A DNA stretch of 36,061 nt, taken from NCBI GenBank assembly GCA_016234735.1, contig JACRAN010000310.1, positions 1 to 36,061 on the forward strand, written 5' to 3'. Each line of letters opens with the position of its first letter. The first letter of the stretch is position 1. The notes beneath the pieces were generated by a model. The model was not told the origin of the DNA and ran no database searches. It saw only the letters and a program-made list of their open reading frames with translations. Source of the DNA: Bacteroidota bacterium (GTDB lineage: Bacteria; Bacteroidota; Bacteroidia; Chitinophagales; Saprospiraceae). This document shows positions 1 through 9,519 of this stretch, piece after piece. The position numbers were made by a program, and so were the translations under genes.

Positions 1-191
1 ACGGGAAGCACTGCCAGGATGAAGACCACAGCCATGCACCCTCTCAAAACTTTCCACCGGAGCGTGGCGGCTTTGAACGCCTTCAAAAGATTGAAAATGC
101 TGCCGAAGCATAAAATGAGAACAAAGATGCCTTTGACAACCTGGGCTGCCATGAGTTCGAGGTCGGTTACGGTCAGGAAAATGTTCGCCAT
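1..191 (-). CDS. Small membrane protein, C-terminus cut by window edge
   Basis: This is an open frame of 63 codons that starts at ATG 191 and runs out of the window without a stop. The visible part begins MANIFLTVTDLELMAAQ and contains two hydrophobic stretches (about residues 16-36 and 48-63), so it is probably an integral membrane protein. It follows narI in the same direction with a 42-bp gap that holds a perfect 24-bp palindrome (210-233), so it may be the last gene of the nar transcription unit. I do not recognise a family, and its function cannot be assigned from the visible part. The plus-strand frame over the same bases has no protein-like character. Confidence 0.5.
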   Translation of the reverse strand, partial: MANIFLTVTDLELMAAQVVKGIFVLILCFGSIFNLLKAFKAATLRWKVLRGCMAVVFILAVLP

Positions 192-209
192 CAGGCTCTT
201 TTGGAAATT

Positions 210-233
210 GGAAATTGGAAATTTCCAATTTCC
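210..233. repeat. Perfect 24-bp palindrome after narI
   Basis: The sequence reads GGAAATTGGAAA followed by its exact reverse complement, and one more GGAAATT unit precedes it at 203-209. It touches the narI stop codon (234-236) and lies before the next start at 191. It could form a hairpin in the mRNA between narI and the downstream membrane protein. It has no following T-run in the transcribed direction, so a terminator call is not supported. Confidence 0.7.
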
Positions 234-974
234 CTAATTGTTCCTCGGTCGCTGCAACGACCAGGGAGTCCAAGATTTGCGCAGCTTTTTCCTGTCCCAA
301 TACCAAACCACCTGCTGGTAAGGCCGCCACAAATAATCCAGCGGGACAACCAGAAAGTGGACCAGCCTTGAAAAGGGAATGAGCAAAACAGTGAGATAAG
401 CCCCCACGATGTGGAATTTGACAATCCAGGGCAGGGCGCTGACAGCCGACACGTCGGGCTGCAAAGCATAAATGGACCACAAATAAGGTGTCAGCACCGA
501 AGAAAACCAGGACGACCCCCAGCGGAAATTGTAGGCTACCCACAGCCCGCTGACGACCTGCAGCAGCAGCAGCAGCAGAATGGCGTAGTCCATTTTGCTG
601 GTGACCACCGAAATCCGGGGATGCGTCAGCCTCCGGTAAACTAAGTTGACCAGCCCGATGAGCACGGCGATGGCAAATATGAAAGCGGTCACTTCCAGCA
701 CTATCAGTCGCGCCGGGTGGCTGTTCCATGCCAGTACGCCCCTCGGTATCAGGAAGGCGGTCAGGTGCCCAAAAAACAGGAATAGGATGCCAATATGAAA
801 AGGCACCGACCCCCAAAACAACTGACTGCCTTCCAGGAACTGCGACGACAGCGATGAAAATTTGAACTTGGTGGAAGTGTACCGCCAGATTGACCCTACC
901 ACAAAAACGAGCAACGCCATGTAGGGCAGGGCAATCAGGAGGAAATTATTGAGGGCATTGAAAAAATTTTGCAT
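234..974 (-). CDS. narI: Respiratory nitrate reductase gamma subunit (cytochrome b)
   Basis: NarI is the membrane diheme cytochrome b that oxidises quinol and passes electrons to NarH and NarG. The 246-residue protein has five predicted transmembrane helices. The four histidines expected as heme ligands are at 60, 70, 188 and 206; their spacing of 10 and 18 residues matches the E. coli NarI ligands. The start ATG 974 gives a normal family length and an N-terminus that enters the first helix directly. The gene lies 38 bp after narJ in the order narG-H-J-I. Its upstream leader contains a copy of the AGCCAAY repeat, and that copy overlaps the narJ stop codon. Confidence 0.95.
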   Translation of the reverse strand: MQNFFNALNNFLLIALPYMALLVFVVGSIWRYTSTKFKFSSLSSQFLEGSQLFWGSVPFHIGILFLFFGHLTAFLIPRGVLAWNSHPARLIVLEVTAFIFAIAVLIGLVNLVYRRLTHPRISVVTSKMDYAILLLLLLQVVSGLWVAYNFRWGSSWFSSVLTPYLWSIYALQPDVSAVSALPWIVKFHIVGAYLTVLLIPFSRLVHFLVVPLDYLWRPYQQVVWYWDRKKLRKSWTPWSLQRPRNN

Positions 975-997
975 GGTGTTCAGGTTTGAAAGTTATT

Positions 998-1018
998 ATT
1001 GGCTATTGGCTGTTAGCC
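998..1018. repeat. AGCCAAY leader repeat upstream of narI
   Basis: On the minus strand this reads GGCTAACAGCCAATAGCC and then the narI leader. It is one of four related leader copies (also 7028-7078, 14071-14089, 23644-23670), each placed just before a start codon. Here the narJ stop TAA (1013-1015) is part of the repeat. Confidence 0.6.
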
Positions 1019-1675
1019 TTCGAGCACAGCTTCGATATGGATGTTTTTGAGAAAATCGGAGGTCTTTTCCACCGGCTCTTTTTCTTCGATGCCAAAGTCT
1101 GCTTTCAACATCGCGTACAGCGCTTCCAAAAGTTTCTGATAAATGGTGTAATGGGCGTCGGGCCGCTCGATGATGGTTTTGTGCTGTTTTTGGTAAAACT
1201 TGTCCTTCAGCTCGATTTGCTCCGGCTCGAACCCCCGTATCATCCTTTTCAAAGCAGGTGCGATAATTTTTTTAGCAAGCTCCTCCACGATGGCGGCATC
1301 TTCCATTTTCGGCAAAAGCCGCAGCACGTTCGCCAGGTGGTCGGACAGCTCGACGCCGCAATCATTCTGCACTTCCCGGTGTTCCCGGTTCAGGTTCACC
1401 AGCAGTTCGCCCCGCTTGTAGTCGTCGCCGAACAGCACGTAGCCCAGGTCGAGCGTAGTCACTGCCTGCACGTCGAAGGAGCGCAGGAACAGTTCCTGCT
1501 GGTGCGGAAAAGTGGCGTTCGACATGTGCGCCGTGAAAGGCTGGAGCAGCTTTCCAGCCTCCAGGCAATGCTCCTCCAAAAACTGCTGGGCTTCTTCCGC
1601 TTTGCCAGCGTAGCCTGCCTGCGGGTAGTCGAACAGGGCAGCCAAAAGTTTGTATTGCGCTATGGTCTTTTTCAT
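1013..1675 (-). CDS. narJ: Nitrate reductase molybdenum cofactor assembly chaperone
   Basis: NarJ is a cytoplasmic chaperone that binds apo-NarG and helps insert the molybdenum cofactor before the complex attaches to NarI. The 220-residue protein is mostly helical and contains the family segment LGYVLFGDDYKRGELLV (about residues 77-93), typical of the NarJ/DmsD/TorD fold. It lies between narH and narI, as expected. A 33-bp palindrome (1703-1735) fills the gap to narH. The stop codon lies within a repeat shared with other leaders. It has no membrane or signal sequence. Confidence 0.9.
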   Translation of the reverse strand: MKKTIAQYKLLAALFDYPQAGYAGKAEEAQQFLEEHCLEAGKLLQPFTAHMSNATFPHQQELFLRSFDVQAVTTLDLGYVLFGDDYKRGELLVNLNREHREVQNDCGVELSDHLANVLRLLPKMEDAAIVEELAKKIIAPALKRMIRGFEPEQIELKDKFYQKQHKTIIERPDAHYTIYQKLLEALYAMLKADFGIEEKEPVEKTSDFLKNIHIEAVLEG

Positions 1676-1702
1676 TTTAAATTTTTCATTTTAAATTCAG
1701 AC

Positions 1703-1735
1703 AGACCTGTTAGCACTTCGAGTGCTAACAGGCCT
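1703..1735. repeat. 33-bp palindromic repeat between narH and narJ
   Basis: Two 16-bp arms (AGACCTGTTAGCACTT and its near-perfect complement) surround one central base. The same family occurs at 12102-12143 over the dch stop codon and at 29753-29785 inside the hcrC-hcrA fusion. The family appears to be a dispersed intergenic element. It may form a hairpin in the nar mRNA. Confidence 0.8.
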
Positions 1736-1749
1736 GTACTAACAAATTT

Positions 1750-3297
1750 TCAAAGTCCTCTTTCCGCATTTTCCTTGAACCCAAACCCGATGCTGCCCTT
1801 CGTGTCGCCGGTGAACTCCAGCATTTCGATAGCCTGCTCGCGGTGGGCAGGCGGAATCACGAAGCGGTCGTCGAATTTTGCCAGCGAAGTCAGCTTGTAA
1901 ATGGCATCGGCGGTTTCGGCGTCCATGCCGGCTTCCCGGAGGGCGGTTTCCACTTTTTCCGGGGCGATGTCGCCGACGGTGATGCCCCTTCTGTGAATCC
2001 TCACCGCCATCAGCTTTTTCAACACAAGCTTGACCTTTTCTTCATCGCCTGCGGCAAACAGGTTCGCCATGTATTTCAGCGGGAAACGGGCCTGGTCAAT
2101 CGTTCCCCAGAGGTCTTCCGTGCTGGTGTCGTAGAGCCAAGTGTCGTTCCAGAATTTCGCAATCGGATCCATTTTTTCGCCCTGCGAAGTATCCTGCTTG
2201 CTCAACGATGCCATGACGGGAAGGAGCGGCGGCACATAGAACAACATCGGCAGCGTCCGGAACTCGGCGTGCAGCGGCAGCGCCATTCCCCATTCTTTTA
2301 CAAACCTATAGGTGGGCGAATCCTGGGCAGCCTTGATGGTAGAGTCGGCAACGCCATTTTCTTTTGCCGCCTCGATGACACCGGGGTCGAAGGGGTCGAG
2401 CAGCATGTTCAACTGGCGGTCAACGAGGCTTTCGGTCTCGTCGGAGGCGGCATTTTCGATTTGTCCGGCATCGTACAGGATGACGCCGAGGTACCTGATC
2501 CTGCCCACGCAGGAGTGCATGCAAGCGGGGGCGTAGCCAGCCTCCAAACGCGGGTAGCAGAGGATGCACTTTTCCGATTTGCCCGTGTGCCAATTGTAAT
2601 AGGATTTTTTGTACGGGCAAGCGGTCACGCACATCCTCCACGCCCTGCATACTTTCTGGTTAATGAGCACGATGCCGTCCTCGCCTCGTTTGTAAATGGC
2701 GCCGGAGGGGCAGGAAGCCACGCAGGCGGGGTTGAGGCAGTGGTTGCAAATCCTCGGCAGATAGAAAAATGCCATCCTTTCCAACTGGAACATGGCTTCC
2801 TGCTCGGCGGGCGACAAGTCGTGGAGGTTGGGGTCCTTCCGCGCATAGTCGGGGGTGCCGCTGAGGTCGTCGTCCCAGTTGGGTCCCATCTTGATGTCGA
2901 TGGGTTTGCCGGTAATGAGTGAGACCGGGCGCGCCGTGGGCTGGTCGTCCATGGCGGGCGACTCGATGAGGTCGAGGTATTTGTAAGTGAACGGCTCGTA
3001 GTAGTCGTCAATGACGGGCAGGTTGGGGTTGTGGAAAATATTGAGCAGCCCTTTTTTCTTGCCAGCGCCTTTGAGGTCAATGCTGCCGTTCTTTTTTTCC
3101 CAGCCACCTTTGTAAATGTCCTGGTCTTCCCATTTTGTCGGGTAGCCCGTTCCGGGTTTGGTTTCCACGTTGTTCCACCATTGGTACTCGGCGCCTTTCC
3201 TGTCCGTCCAGATATTTTTGCAGGCTATCGAGCAGGTGTGGCAGCCGATGCATTTATCGAGGTGGAATACCATTGAAATTTGGGCACGTACATCCAT
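1750..3297 (-). CDS. narH: Respiratory nitrate reductase beta subunit (iron-sulfur)
   Basis: NarH carries electrons from NarI hemes to NarG through four Fe-S clusters on the cytoplasmic side. The 515-residue protein shows all four cysteine groups: C16/C19/C22/C26, C184/C187/C192/C196, C217/W220/C223/C227 and C244/C247/C259/C263. The tryptophan at 220 in the third group is the NarH hallmark of the [3Fe-4S] cluster. The start ATG 3297 gives MDVRAQISMVFHLDKCIGCH, which aligns with the E. coli N-terminus. The gap to narG contains a TTTGAAAT-rich repeat. Confidence 0.97.
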   Translation of the reverse strand: MDVRAQISMVFHLDKCIGCHTCSIACKNIWTDRKGAEYQWWNNVETKPGTGYPTKWEDQDIYKGGWEKKNGSIDLKGAGKKKGLLNIFHNPNLPVIDDYYEPFTYKYLDLIESPAMDDQPTARPVSLITGKPIDIKMGPNWDDDLSGTPDYARKDPNLHDLSPAEQEAMFQLERMAFFYLPRICNHCLNPACVASCPSGAIYKRGEDGIVLINQKVCRAWRMCVTACPYKKSYYNWHTGKSEKCILCYPRLEAGYAPACMHSCVGRIRYLGVILYDAGQIENAASDETESLVDRQLNMLLDPFDPGVIEAAKENGVADSTIKAAQDSPTYRFVKEWGMALPLHAEFRTLPMLFYVPPLLPVMASLSKQDTSQGEKMDPIAKFWNDTWLYDTSTEDLWGTIDQARFPLKYMANLFAAGDEEKVKLVLKKLMAVRIHRRGITVGDIAPEKVETALREAGMDAETADAIYKLTSLAKFDDRFVIPPAHREQAIEMLEFTGDTKGSIGFGFKENAERGL

Positions 3298-3311
3298 GAT
3301 GTATTTTTTTG

Positions 3312-3398
3312 TTTGAAATCGTTTGAAATCATTTGAAGGGTTTGAAGTGGTTTAAAAGTCGTGAAGACAACCTCGAACCACTTCAAACCACCTCCCTC
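3312..3398. repeat. TTTCAAACCAC-type tandem repeat between narG and narH
   Basis: The gap is filled by degenerate units such as GTTTGAAAT, TTTGAAGTGG and CTTCAAACCACC in both orientations. The same type of sequence occurs between dch and oah (12915-12972). It has no coding potential. It may be a dispersed intergenic repeat, and its role is unknown. Confidence 0.5.
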
Positions 3399-6300
3399 AC
3401 CACACCAATTTCTCCATCTTCTTCACAATCACGTGGGTGTCACGGTTCGGGGCAATGGGCCCCCAGTAATTGAAGTGGTAAGAAAACTGCCCGTAGCCGC
3501 CCGCCAGGTAGTTCGGCTTCAGGTGGATGCGGGTAAAACTGTTGTGGCCACCCGCCCGCTTGTTGCCGCGTACCTGCGATTTCGGGATGCCCACCGTCCG
3601 CTCCGGCACGTGGTAAACGATGCACACGCCCCTCGGAATCCTCGCGCTGACCACCGCCCTGGTGCAGTAAACACCGTGGTCGTTGTAAACTTCCACCCAG
3701 TCGTTGTCCTTGATGCCCAGCTCTTCTGCGTCCTGCTCGTTTAACCAACAGGGTTCGCAGCCCCTCGAAAGGGTGAGCATCCGCAGGTTTTCCATGTAGG
3801 TGGAGTGGATGTGCCACTTGCCGTGAGGCGTCAGGCAGTTCAGGATTTTGGCTTCCCCTTTTTTCAGCGTATCCCTCAAATCGCCATAAGCTTCGGGCTT
3901 GGGCGAAGGCTTGTAGGTCGGCAGGTTTTCGCCGTAGGCGAGGTACAGCTCGTGGTCGAGGTAAAAATGCTGCCGCCCGGTGAGGGTGCGCCAGGGCACC
4001 AAGCGCTCGACGTTGTAGGTGTAGGGGGCATACGCCCTGCCGTCGTTCATCAAGCCCGACCACAGGGGCGAGGTGTTGTAGCGGTGGGGCTGCGCCAGCA
4101 GGTCGGCGTAGCGAATGCGCACGTCCTTGCTGCCGTTGCCGAGGTCGGCGAGCACCATGCCCGTTTTCTTTTCGGCATTTTCGTACGCCCTGACGTTGAG
4201 CGCACCATTGGTTAGCGTGGAAAGGTGCAGCACGGCGTTAGCTGCCCACTCGTCTTCCTTGATGGAAGGGCGAAGTTTGCCATCCATTTTCTCGACGGGG
4301 AAGTGGTTGGAGGTGAGCATTTCATCGAAGGCATCCTCGCACATGTAGTGGTTGCCGTGTGCGCTCAATCCTTTTTCCCTGATCAGGTCGCCCAGTGCGA
4401 TGTACTTGTCATAGATTTTGGTGTAATCCCGTTCCTCCACGGCAATCTTGTGAATCGTCTTGCCGGGAATGGGTTCACATTCTCCTTTGTACCAATCTTT
4501 GACCGTTGGCTGCGCAATTTCTCCGTCCGAGTCGTGGGCGATTGGGGTCGCCACCACGTCCTTTTGTGGCTCTGCCAAGTATTTTTTCGCCAGCTCGCTC
4601 GTTACTCTGGCGATTTTTTTGAAAATATCCCAGTCGGTTTTTGACTCCCAAACCGGCGCAATCGCCTGCCCCAGCGGATGGATGAACGAGTGCAGGTCGG
4701 TGCTGTTGAGGTCAGCTTTTTCGTACCACGAAGCCGCCGGCAGCACGATGTCGGAATACAGGGCGGAAGAGTCCATCCTGAAATTGAGGTCCACGACCAA
4801 GTCCATCTTGCCCACCGGGGCGACATCGTGCCACTGAACCTCTTCGGTGTGGTCTTCCGAGTCAACGGCGATGGCGTTGGAGTGGGTGCCGAGGTAATGC
4901 TTGAGGGCGTATTCGTGACCCTTCATGCTGCCCATGATGGCGTTGCCCCGCCAGATGTACCACACGCGGGGGTGGTTTTCCGGCGCTTCCGGGTCGCTCA
5001 CGGCGTATTTCAGTTTTTTCGACTTCAGCTTATCCAGCACGTAGTCCTGGACGTCTTGGTTGGAAACTGCTCCTTTGCTGATGGCTTCCTTGCTCAGTTC
5101 GAGCGGGTTTTCGTTGAACTGTGGGTAAAAAGGCATCCAGCCCATCCGCACGGATTGGCAAATAGTGTCGGCGGTATGCTGCCGGGTCCATTTGTTGTCC
5201 GGGACGGTGTTGTATTTTGAAAACTGCCCGTCGTAACGGTATTGGCAGGTATTGATGTAGTGCCACAGCGGTGCCTGTTGCAACCGGATAGCGCCCTGCC
5301 AATCCTTGGCGAAGGCAATTGTGCCCCAGGAATCCTGGGGCGCCAGCTTTTCCTGACCCACGTAATGGTTCATGCCGCCGCCGTTTTTGCCGACGCAGCC
5401 TGTGAGCATCAACGCCATGATGGCGGAGCGGTAGTTCAGGTTGGCATGATACCAATGGTTGATGCCTGCGCCCACGATGACCATGCACTTGCCGCCCGTG
5501 ACGTTGGCGGTGTTCGCCCATTCCTGCGCGAACTGGATAACCGTTTTGGAGTCAACGCCGGTGAAAATCTCCTGCCAGGCAGGGGTGTAGGCGGCATCTT
5601 TGTCGGTGTAGTCTGCCGGATAATCGCCTGGCAAGCCCCTGCCCACGCCATATTGCCCCATGGTCAGGTCGTAAACGGTGGCGACGGGGATTTTTCCATT
5701 GACCGTCTCGATGTATTTCACGGGCACGCCACGCAGGCGATGGTTGGCCAGCCCAAACTCGGTGAACTCGACTTGCAGCACGTCGTCGCTCCTGTTGAGC
5801 AGCGTGAGCGCCGGGTTGTAGGATTCGTCGGTTTCGCCGTCTTCCAGTTTCATGTTCCACTTGCCGCCTTTTTTGTCCCAGCGGAAGCCGGAGCTGCCCT
5901 TCGGAATCACGAGTTTGCCCGAGTCCTCGTCCAGGTTGAGGAATTTCCAGTCGCCGTTTTCGATGTCCTTGTACTTGGCAAGCTCGTTTGCCCGCATCAT
6001 CCTGCCCGGTTTCCAGGTATCGCCGTCTTTTTCCAGCCTGATTAGGTGGGGGCTGTCGGTGTATTGCTTGGTGTATTTCAGGAAGTAGGGCGTTTGCTTT
6101 TCGTGGTGCCATTCTTTTAAAATAATGTGCGTCACCGCCATCCAGAACGCCCCGTCGCTGCCGGCATGGAGCGGCACCCATTGGTCGGCATATTTGCAGA
6201 CCTGGCTGAAATCGGGCGAAAAAACGACGGCTTTTGTTCCGTTGTGGCGCGACTCTGCGAAGAAGTGGCAATCGGGTGTCCGGGTCATGTTGAGGCAGGC

Positions 6301-7014
6301 GCCCATGTCGGCAATCATTTTGGAATTGTACCAGTCAGCGCTTTCGCAAACGTCTGTTTGCTCGCCCCAAATTTCCGGGAAGGCGGTGGGGAGGTCGCAG
6401 TACCAGTCGTAAAAGCTCAGGTTTACGCCGCCGAACAATTGGAGGAACCTGCCTCCTGCGGCATAGCTCATCATGGACATGGCTGGGATGGGAGAGAATC
6501 CAAAGACCCGGTCGGGACCGTATTTTTTGGCGGTGTAAAGGTTTGCGACAGCCATGATTTCGAGCACGGTGTCCCAGCTTGCCCTGCGGAAACCGCCTTT
6601 TCCGCGGGCCTGTTGGTATTTTCTGCGGGCCGCCTCGTTGTTCTGTAGATTTTCCCAGGCTTTCATCGGGTCGCCACCGGCATTGAGCTTTTCGGCCTGA
6701 AAAGCATCAATCAATGCACCTCTGATTAAAGGGTATTTAATGCGCAACGGACTATAGAGGTACCATGAGTATGAGATGCCTCTTTGACAACCACGCGGTT
6801 CATAAGGCGGCAGTGAGCTTTCCAGCAGCGGGTAGTCCAATGCTTGGGTTTCCCAGACGACGATGCCGTCTTTTACGTGGATTTGCCAGGAGCAGCCGCC
6901 CGTGCAATTCACGCCGTGCGTACTGCGCACGATGCGGTCGTGCTGAAAGCGGTTGCGGTAAAACTCTTCCCAATGCCGGGTTTGCGGAGAAATGATGTCT
7001 TCTATCCAGCTCAT
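3397..7014 (-). CDS. narG: Respiratory nitrate reductase alpha subunit (molybdenum)
   Basis: NarG reduces nitrate to nitrite at a Mo-bis-MGD centre in the cytoplasm. With the start chosen here (ATG 7014, [19 protein letters not shown]) it has 1205 residues. The FS0 [4Fe-4S] ligands are H33, C37, C41 and C76, and the Mo-ligand aspartate is in the segment YDWYCDLP (D207). No Tat signal is present, as expected for a cytoplasm-facing nNar type. An upstream ATG at 7047 would add 11 residues encoded by a dispersed AGCCAAY-type leader repeat, so I prefer 7014. It lies third in the operon, after the porin and the cytochrome. Confidence 0.97.
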   Translation of the reverse strand: MSWIEDIISPQTRHWEEFYRNRFQHDRIVRSTHGVNCTGGCSWQIHVKDGIVVWETQALDYPLLESSLPPYEPRGCQRGISYSWYLYSPLRIKYPLIRGALIDAFQAEKLNAGGDPMKAWENLQNNEAARRKYQQARGKGGFRRASWDTVLEIMAVANLYTAKKYGPDRVFGFSPIPAMSMMSYAAGGRFLQLFGGVNLSFYDWYCDLPTAFPEIWGEQTDVCESADWYNSKMIADMGACLNMTRTPDCHFFAESRHNGTKAVVFSPDFSQVCKYADQWVPLHAGSDGAFWMAVTHIILKEWHHEKQTPYFLKYTKQYTDSPHLIRLEKDGDTWKPGRMMRANELAKYKDIENGDWKFLNLDEDSGKLVIPKGSSGFRWDKKGGKWNMKLEDGETDESYNPALTLLNRSDDVLQVEFTEFGLANHRLRGVPVKYIETVNGKIPVATVYDLTMGQYGVGRGLPGDYPADYTDKDAAYTPAWQEIFTGVDSKTVIQFAQEWANTANVTGGKCMVIVGAGINHWYHANLNYRSAIMALMLTGCVGKNGGGMNHYVGQEKLAPQDSWGTIAFAKDWQGAIRLQQAPLWHYINTCQYRYDGQFSKYNTVPDNKWTRQHTADTICQSVRMGWMPFYPQFNENPLELSKEAISKGAVSNQDVQDYVLDKLKSKKLKYAVSDPEAPENHPRVWYIWRGNAIMGSMKGHEYALKHYLGTHSNAIAVDSEDHTEEVQWHDVAPVGKMDLVVDLNFRMDSSALYSDIVLPAASWYEKADLNSTDLHSFIHPLGQAIAPVWESKTDWDIFKKIARVTSELAKKYLAEPQKDVVATPIAHDSDGEIAQPTVKDWYKGECEPIPGKTIHKIAVEERDYTKIYDKYIALGDLIREKGLSAHGNHYMCEDAFDEMLTSNHFPVEKMDGKLRPSIKEDEWAANAVLHLSTLTNGALNVRAYENAEKKTGMVLADLGNGSKDVRIRYADLLAQPHRYNTSPLWSGLMNDGRAYAPYTYNVERLVPWRTLTGRQHFYLDHELYLAYGENLPTYKPSPKPEAYGDLRDTLKKGEAKILNCLTPHGKWHIHSTYMENLRMLTLSRGCEPCWLNEQDAEELGIKDNDWVEVYNDHGVYCTRAVVSARIPRGVCIVYHVPERTVGIPKSQVRGNKRAGGHNSFTRIHLKPNYLAGGYGQFSYHFNYWGPIAPNRDTHVIVKKMEKLVW

Positions 7015-7027
7015 GTTATGATGGTTT

Positions 7028-7078
7028 TGCTGTTGGCTATCTGCCATTGGCTGTTTGCCGGGCTAAAGTCAATGGCCA
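7028..7078. repeat. AGCCAAY leader repeat upstream of narG
   Basis: On the minus strand, degenerate units AGCCAATGGC, ATAGCCAACAGC and related units end about 14 bp before narG ATG 7014. This is the longest of the four copies and appears to hold an extra partial unit at its 5' side. Confidence 0.5.
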
Positions 7079-7084
7079 ACAGCG

Positions 7085-7930
7085 TCAATTAAAGGACTTT
7101 ATCTGCCGTTTGTAAATGCCGTGGTTGACGCTTCTGTTTTTCCTGCTGTACCAAAATCCCGAAATCAGCAGGACTAAAGCCCCGGCGCCCATGACGCCGT
7201 AAAGCAGGAAACCAGAAGGCAAACCGGTCTGAGCCTGGGCAGTGCTTTTTGGGGTCGAATTTTTTAGAAAAACCAATAAATCATGCACCTCCTGTTGCTC
7301 AAGCAGCTTTCCTTCAAAGGCTTGCTTCATCACCGGGAAAGGCGGATTTTCCAGAATGGCCCGTACGCCAGCCTCTCCCAGGTTGGTAAAGGATTGGGAA
7401 ATGTCCTTGACCGAGTAGCTGTTTTCGGAAAAAAAGGCGGTGCTCAAATCGTTGTGGCAGGAGATGCAGGCGGGGCCTCCGTTGGTAAGCCTGACCCTGC
7501 CCTCGAAAAGGTTTTGGCCGTTTTCCAGGTCTTCCGGCGTTGCGTCCCCGATGATGGAAGCGACTGGCCCGGCGCTGACCGCTGCCCCGGAATTTTCACC
7601 TATGTAGCTCAGAATGGATGTGATTTCAGCATCGGAAATCAGCGGGTCGGGCATGACCACTTTGTTGTGTTCTTCAAAAAGGGCTACGGCAGTTGCATCT
7701 CCGCTTTGAATCATTTTTTGCGAAGACCTGACAAAATTCAGCAGCCAGTCTTCCGGGCGTCTTTGATGTACATTGTTAAGGTCGGGACCAATCAGCTTGC
7801 CTTTTCCTATCGTATGGCAAATGCTGCATTTCAGCTTGAACAATGCTTCCGTCTCGCTTGGGGCTTGGGCGGAAACCTGCCCCGCCAAAATCAAACTGAA
7901 AAAAGCCAGGATGAAAAACGATTTTCCCAT
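7085..7930 (-). CDS. Membrane-anchored diheme cytochrome c, nar-associated
   Basis: This is a 281-residue exported protein with a signal peptide (residues 1-21, cleavage near VSAQA), two heme c sites (CSICH at 35-39 and CISCH at 155-159) and one C-terminal transmembrane helix (about 236-258) followed by basic residues. This places two cytochrome c domains in the periplasm. Some Nar complexes, such as that of Thermus, include a membrane diheme cytochrome (NarC). By position, directly before narG, this protein could play that role and exchange electrons with the quinol-nitrate chain. Direct sequence identity to NarC cannot be shown here. The family assignment as a diheme cytochrome is firm; the partner is inferred. 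Confidence 0.85.
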   Translation of the reverse strand: MGKSFFILAFFSLILAGQVSAQAPSETEALFKLKCSICHTIGKGKLIGPDLNNVHQRRPEDWLLNFVRSSQKMIQSGDATAVALFEEHNKVVMPDPLISDAEITSILSYIGENSGAAVSAGPVASIIGDATPEDLENGQNLFEGRVRLTNGGPACISCHNDLSTAFFSENSYSVKDISQSFTNLGEAGVRAILENPPFPVMKQAFEGKLLEQQEVHDLLVFLKNSTPKSTAQAQTGLPSGFLLYGVMGAGALVLLISGFWYSRKNRSVNHGIYKRQIKSFN

Positions 7931-7958
7931 ATTGGATACTTTTTAGATTCTCTATGAT

Positions 7959-9230
7959 TCATTTACCTGGTTCGGGTGTTTTTGGGGTAAAAAATTCCGG
8001 TTTGAAAGTTATCATCACCCAGCCCCAGCCCTGAAACGCATCCTTGTCGCCTCCTTTCAGCACTTCCATGGAAGAAGCGGGCATCATTACCGAAAAGCCG
8101 GTTTTAAGATTCACCTGGGGAAGCAGCTTGTAGTCCAATACTGCATCTACCTCCGTGCCCAGCTTTTTGTCAATGGAAGCTGCGGGTTCTGCCGGATTTA
8201 TCACATTGTTTGAAAGGAGGAAGTAATGCAGGTCAACGGCAAGAGAAGTTTTATCGGAAAATTTATAGCGGGTTTGCCCGTAAATATCTGTTAGCCCGCC
8301 GCCACGGGTATGGGCAGGGATGTTCAGGAAATAATCCATCAACCCGTAAAACAGGTGGTTGGTGGCATAGAGGGTATTAAAAGTGTTGTATTTCTTGTTG
8401 CCTGTGTCCAGCGCGTCCGTGCCGGAGAGGTAGTCCACTCCTGCTCCAAACGTCAGGTTGTTTACCTTGTAAGACAAGTTCAGGGCGGCCATGAACGCGC
8501 TGATTTCCGCCCGGCTGGCATTCTTTCCGAATTGATAATAAAATGTGCCTTTCAGCTTCATGCTGCCGGTTTCCAGTTCAAGATGGGGGCCGAGGGTGCC
8601 CCTGTAAAGTATGTTGCCGGTAGTGTCGTTTGCCTGGAATCCATCCGTGATGCCCGTAAAGCTGAACTTTAGCTTGTCTTTAAAGGTGTGGTTGAGCCAG
8701 AACCAGGAAAGTACACGATAATTATTTAAGGTGTAACCGGTTTTGAAAAACGACTCTTCCTGATTATTGTAAGCACCTCCGAGGTGGGCTTTCCATCCGT
8801 TTTTGTCAAATTTCAGGAGGGCAGCATCATGGCTTCGAGCCTGTTGCACCCAGTCAACGTTACCGAGCAGGCGGTGGTCGTCGTAAACGAGTTCCTGCCT
8901 GCCTGTCCTCAGACTGAGGTGGCCGCTGAAATTGAACTCGCCCCACGCTTCATGAAGTGCCGTGCTTGACAGGTCCCTTAATTGTTCTTCATCGCCCCAA
9001 ACCCGCACATCCTGCAAAGACAGCTTCACCCGGAACTTTTTCTCCTGGTATTCAGCATTCAACCTGCTGCGTTGAGAAATGAAAAGGGCAGGTTTCGAAG
9101 TTTCATCCGCCAAGGTTCCGTATCCATGCCTCCATTCTGCCCTGGACCGGAGTTCGGCTCCGATTTGTGCAAAAGGTTGGCTTGCTGGCATCAAACCGAA
9201 AAAGGCAAGAAGGAGAAATGTCTTTTTCAC
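7959..9230 (-). CDS. Outer-membrane beta-barrel porin, alginate-export-like
   Basis: The start is set at GTG 9230, because it places a clean signal peptide (MKKTFLLLAFFGLMPASQPFAQ) at the N-terminus; the longer frame to 9323 would precede it with non-signal sequence. The mature protein of about 400 residues alternates polar and aromatic residues in many predicted beta strands. Segments such as ELRSRAEWRHGYG and LRTGRQELVYDDHRLLG are typical of the alginate_exp/OprD-like barrel group seen in Bacteroidota. It is the first gene of the nar unit, so it may admit nitrate or release nitrite across the outer membrane. That role is inferred only from position. Confidence 0.75.
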   Translation of the reverse strand: MKKTFLLLAFFGLMPASQPFAQIGAELRSRAEWRHGYGTLADETSKPALFISQRSRLNAEYQEKKFRVKLSLQDVRVWGDEEQLRDLSSTALHEAWGEFNFSGHLSLRTGRQELVYDDHRLLGNVDWVQQARSHDAALLKFDKNGWKAHLGGAYNNQEESFFKTGYTLNNYRVLSWFWLNHTFKDKLKFSFTGITDGFQANDTTGNILYRGTLGPHLELETGSMKLKGTFYYQFGKNASRAEISAFMAALNLSYKVNNLTFGAGVDYLSGTDALDTGNKKYNTFNTLYATNHLFYGLMDYFLNIPAHTRGGGLTDIYGQTRYKFSDKTSLAVDLHYFLLSNNVINPAEPAASIDKKLGTEVDAVLDYKLLPQVNLKTGFSVMMPASSMEVLKGGDKDAFQGWGWVMITFKPEFFTPKTPEPGK

Positions 9231-9348
9231 GCTTATTAGAGGTTTATTCAGAAAAGAATTTGGAATCTGCCCCACAATGCTGCCCAGACCAAATTGCCGG
9301 TTTCGGGGAGTGCATCCCTTCAAACATTGTGATACCCAAATTGACCCC

Positions 9349-9356
9349 CAATTTTA
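9349..9356 (-). promoter_or_regulatory. Candidate -7 box of the nar operon
   Basis: On the minus strand this reads TAAAATTG, one mismatch from the Bacteroidota TAnnTTTG box. It lies 13 bp downstream of the ATTTAAG-N10-CTTAAAT palindrome and about 120 bp before the porin start. No good -33 TTG is seen, which would suit an activator-dependent promoter. Confidence 0.4.
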
Positions 9357-9369
9357 CGGCAAAAATCTA

Positions 9370-9393
9370 ATTTAAGATAAAAGACTCTTAAAT
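9370..9393. promoter_or_regulatory. Candidate operator, ATTTAAG-N10-CTTAAAT (nar copy)
   Basis: This is a perfect 7-10-7 inverted repeat in the gap upstream of the nar operon. The same arrangement, with a similar T-rich spacer on the minus strand, is present at 27965-27988 before bcrC. In both places it precedes a near-consensus -7 box by 12-13 bp. A dimeric regulator site is likely; the protein that binds it is unknown. Confidence 0.55.
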
Positions 9394-9519
9394 ATTTTTC
9401 TATTTAAAACCCCTCCAAATAACCCAACCAAAATGGAGGGAAAACGGGTTGCCAGAAAACGAAATATCCCGGCCCTTTCCAGCCCCGCGGTAGTTTTGGA
9501 ACAGGCCGGGCTTTTCGTT

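Noticed and set aside
986-1900. Long plus-strand reading frame across narJ
   Set aside because: It lies opposite narJ and the narH 3' end and passes through a palindromic repeat. The reverse-strand genes have clear family motifs.
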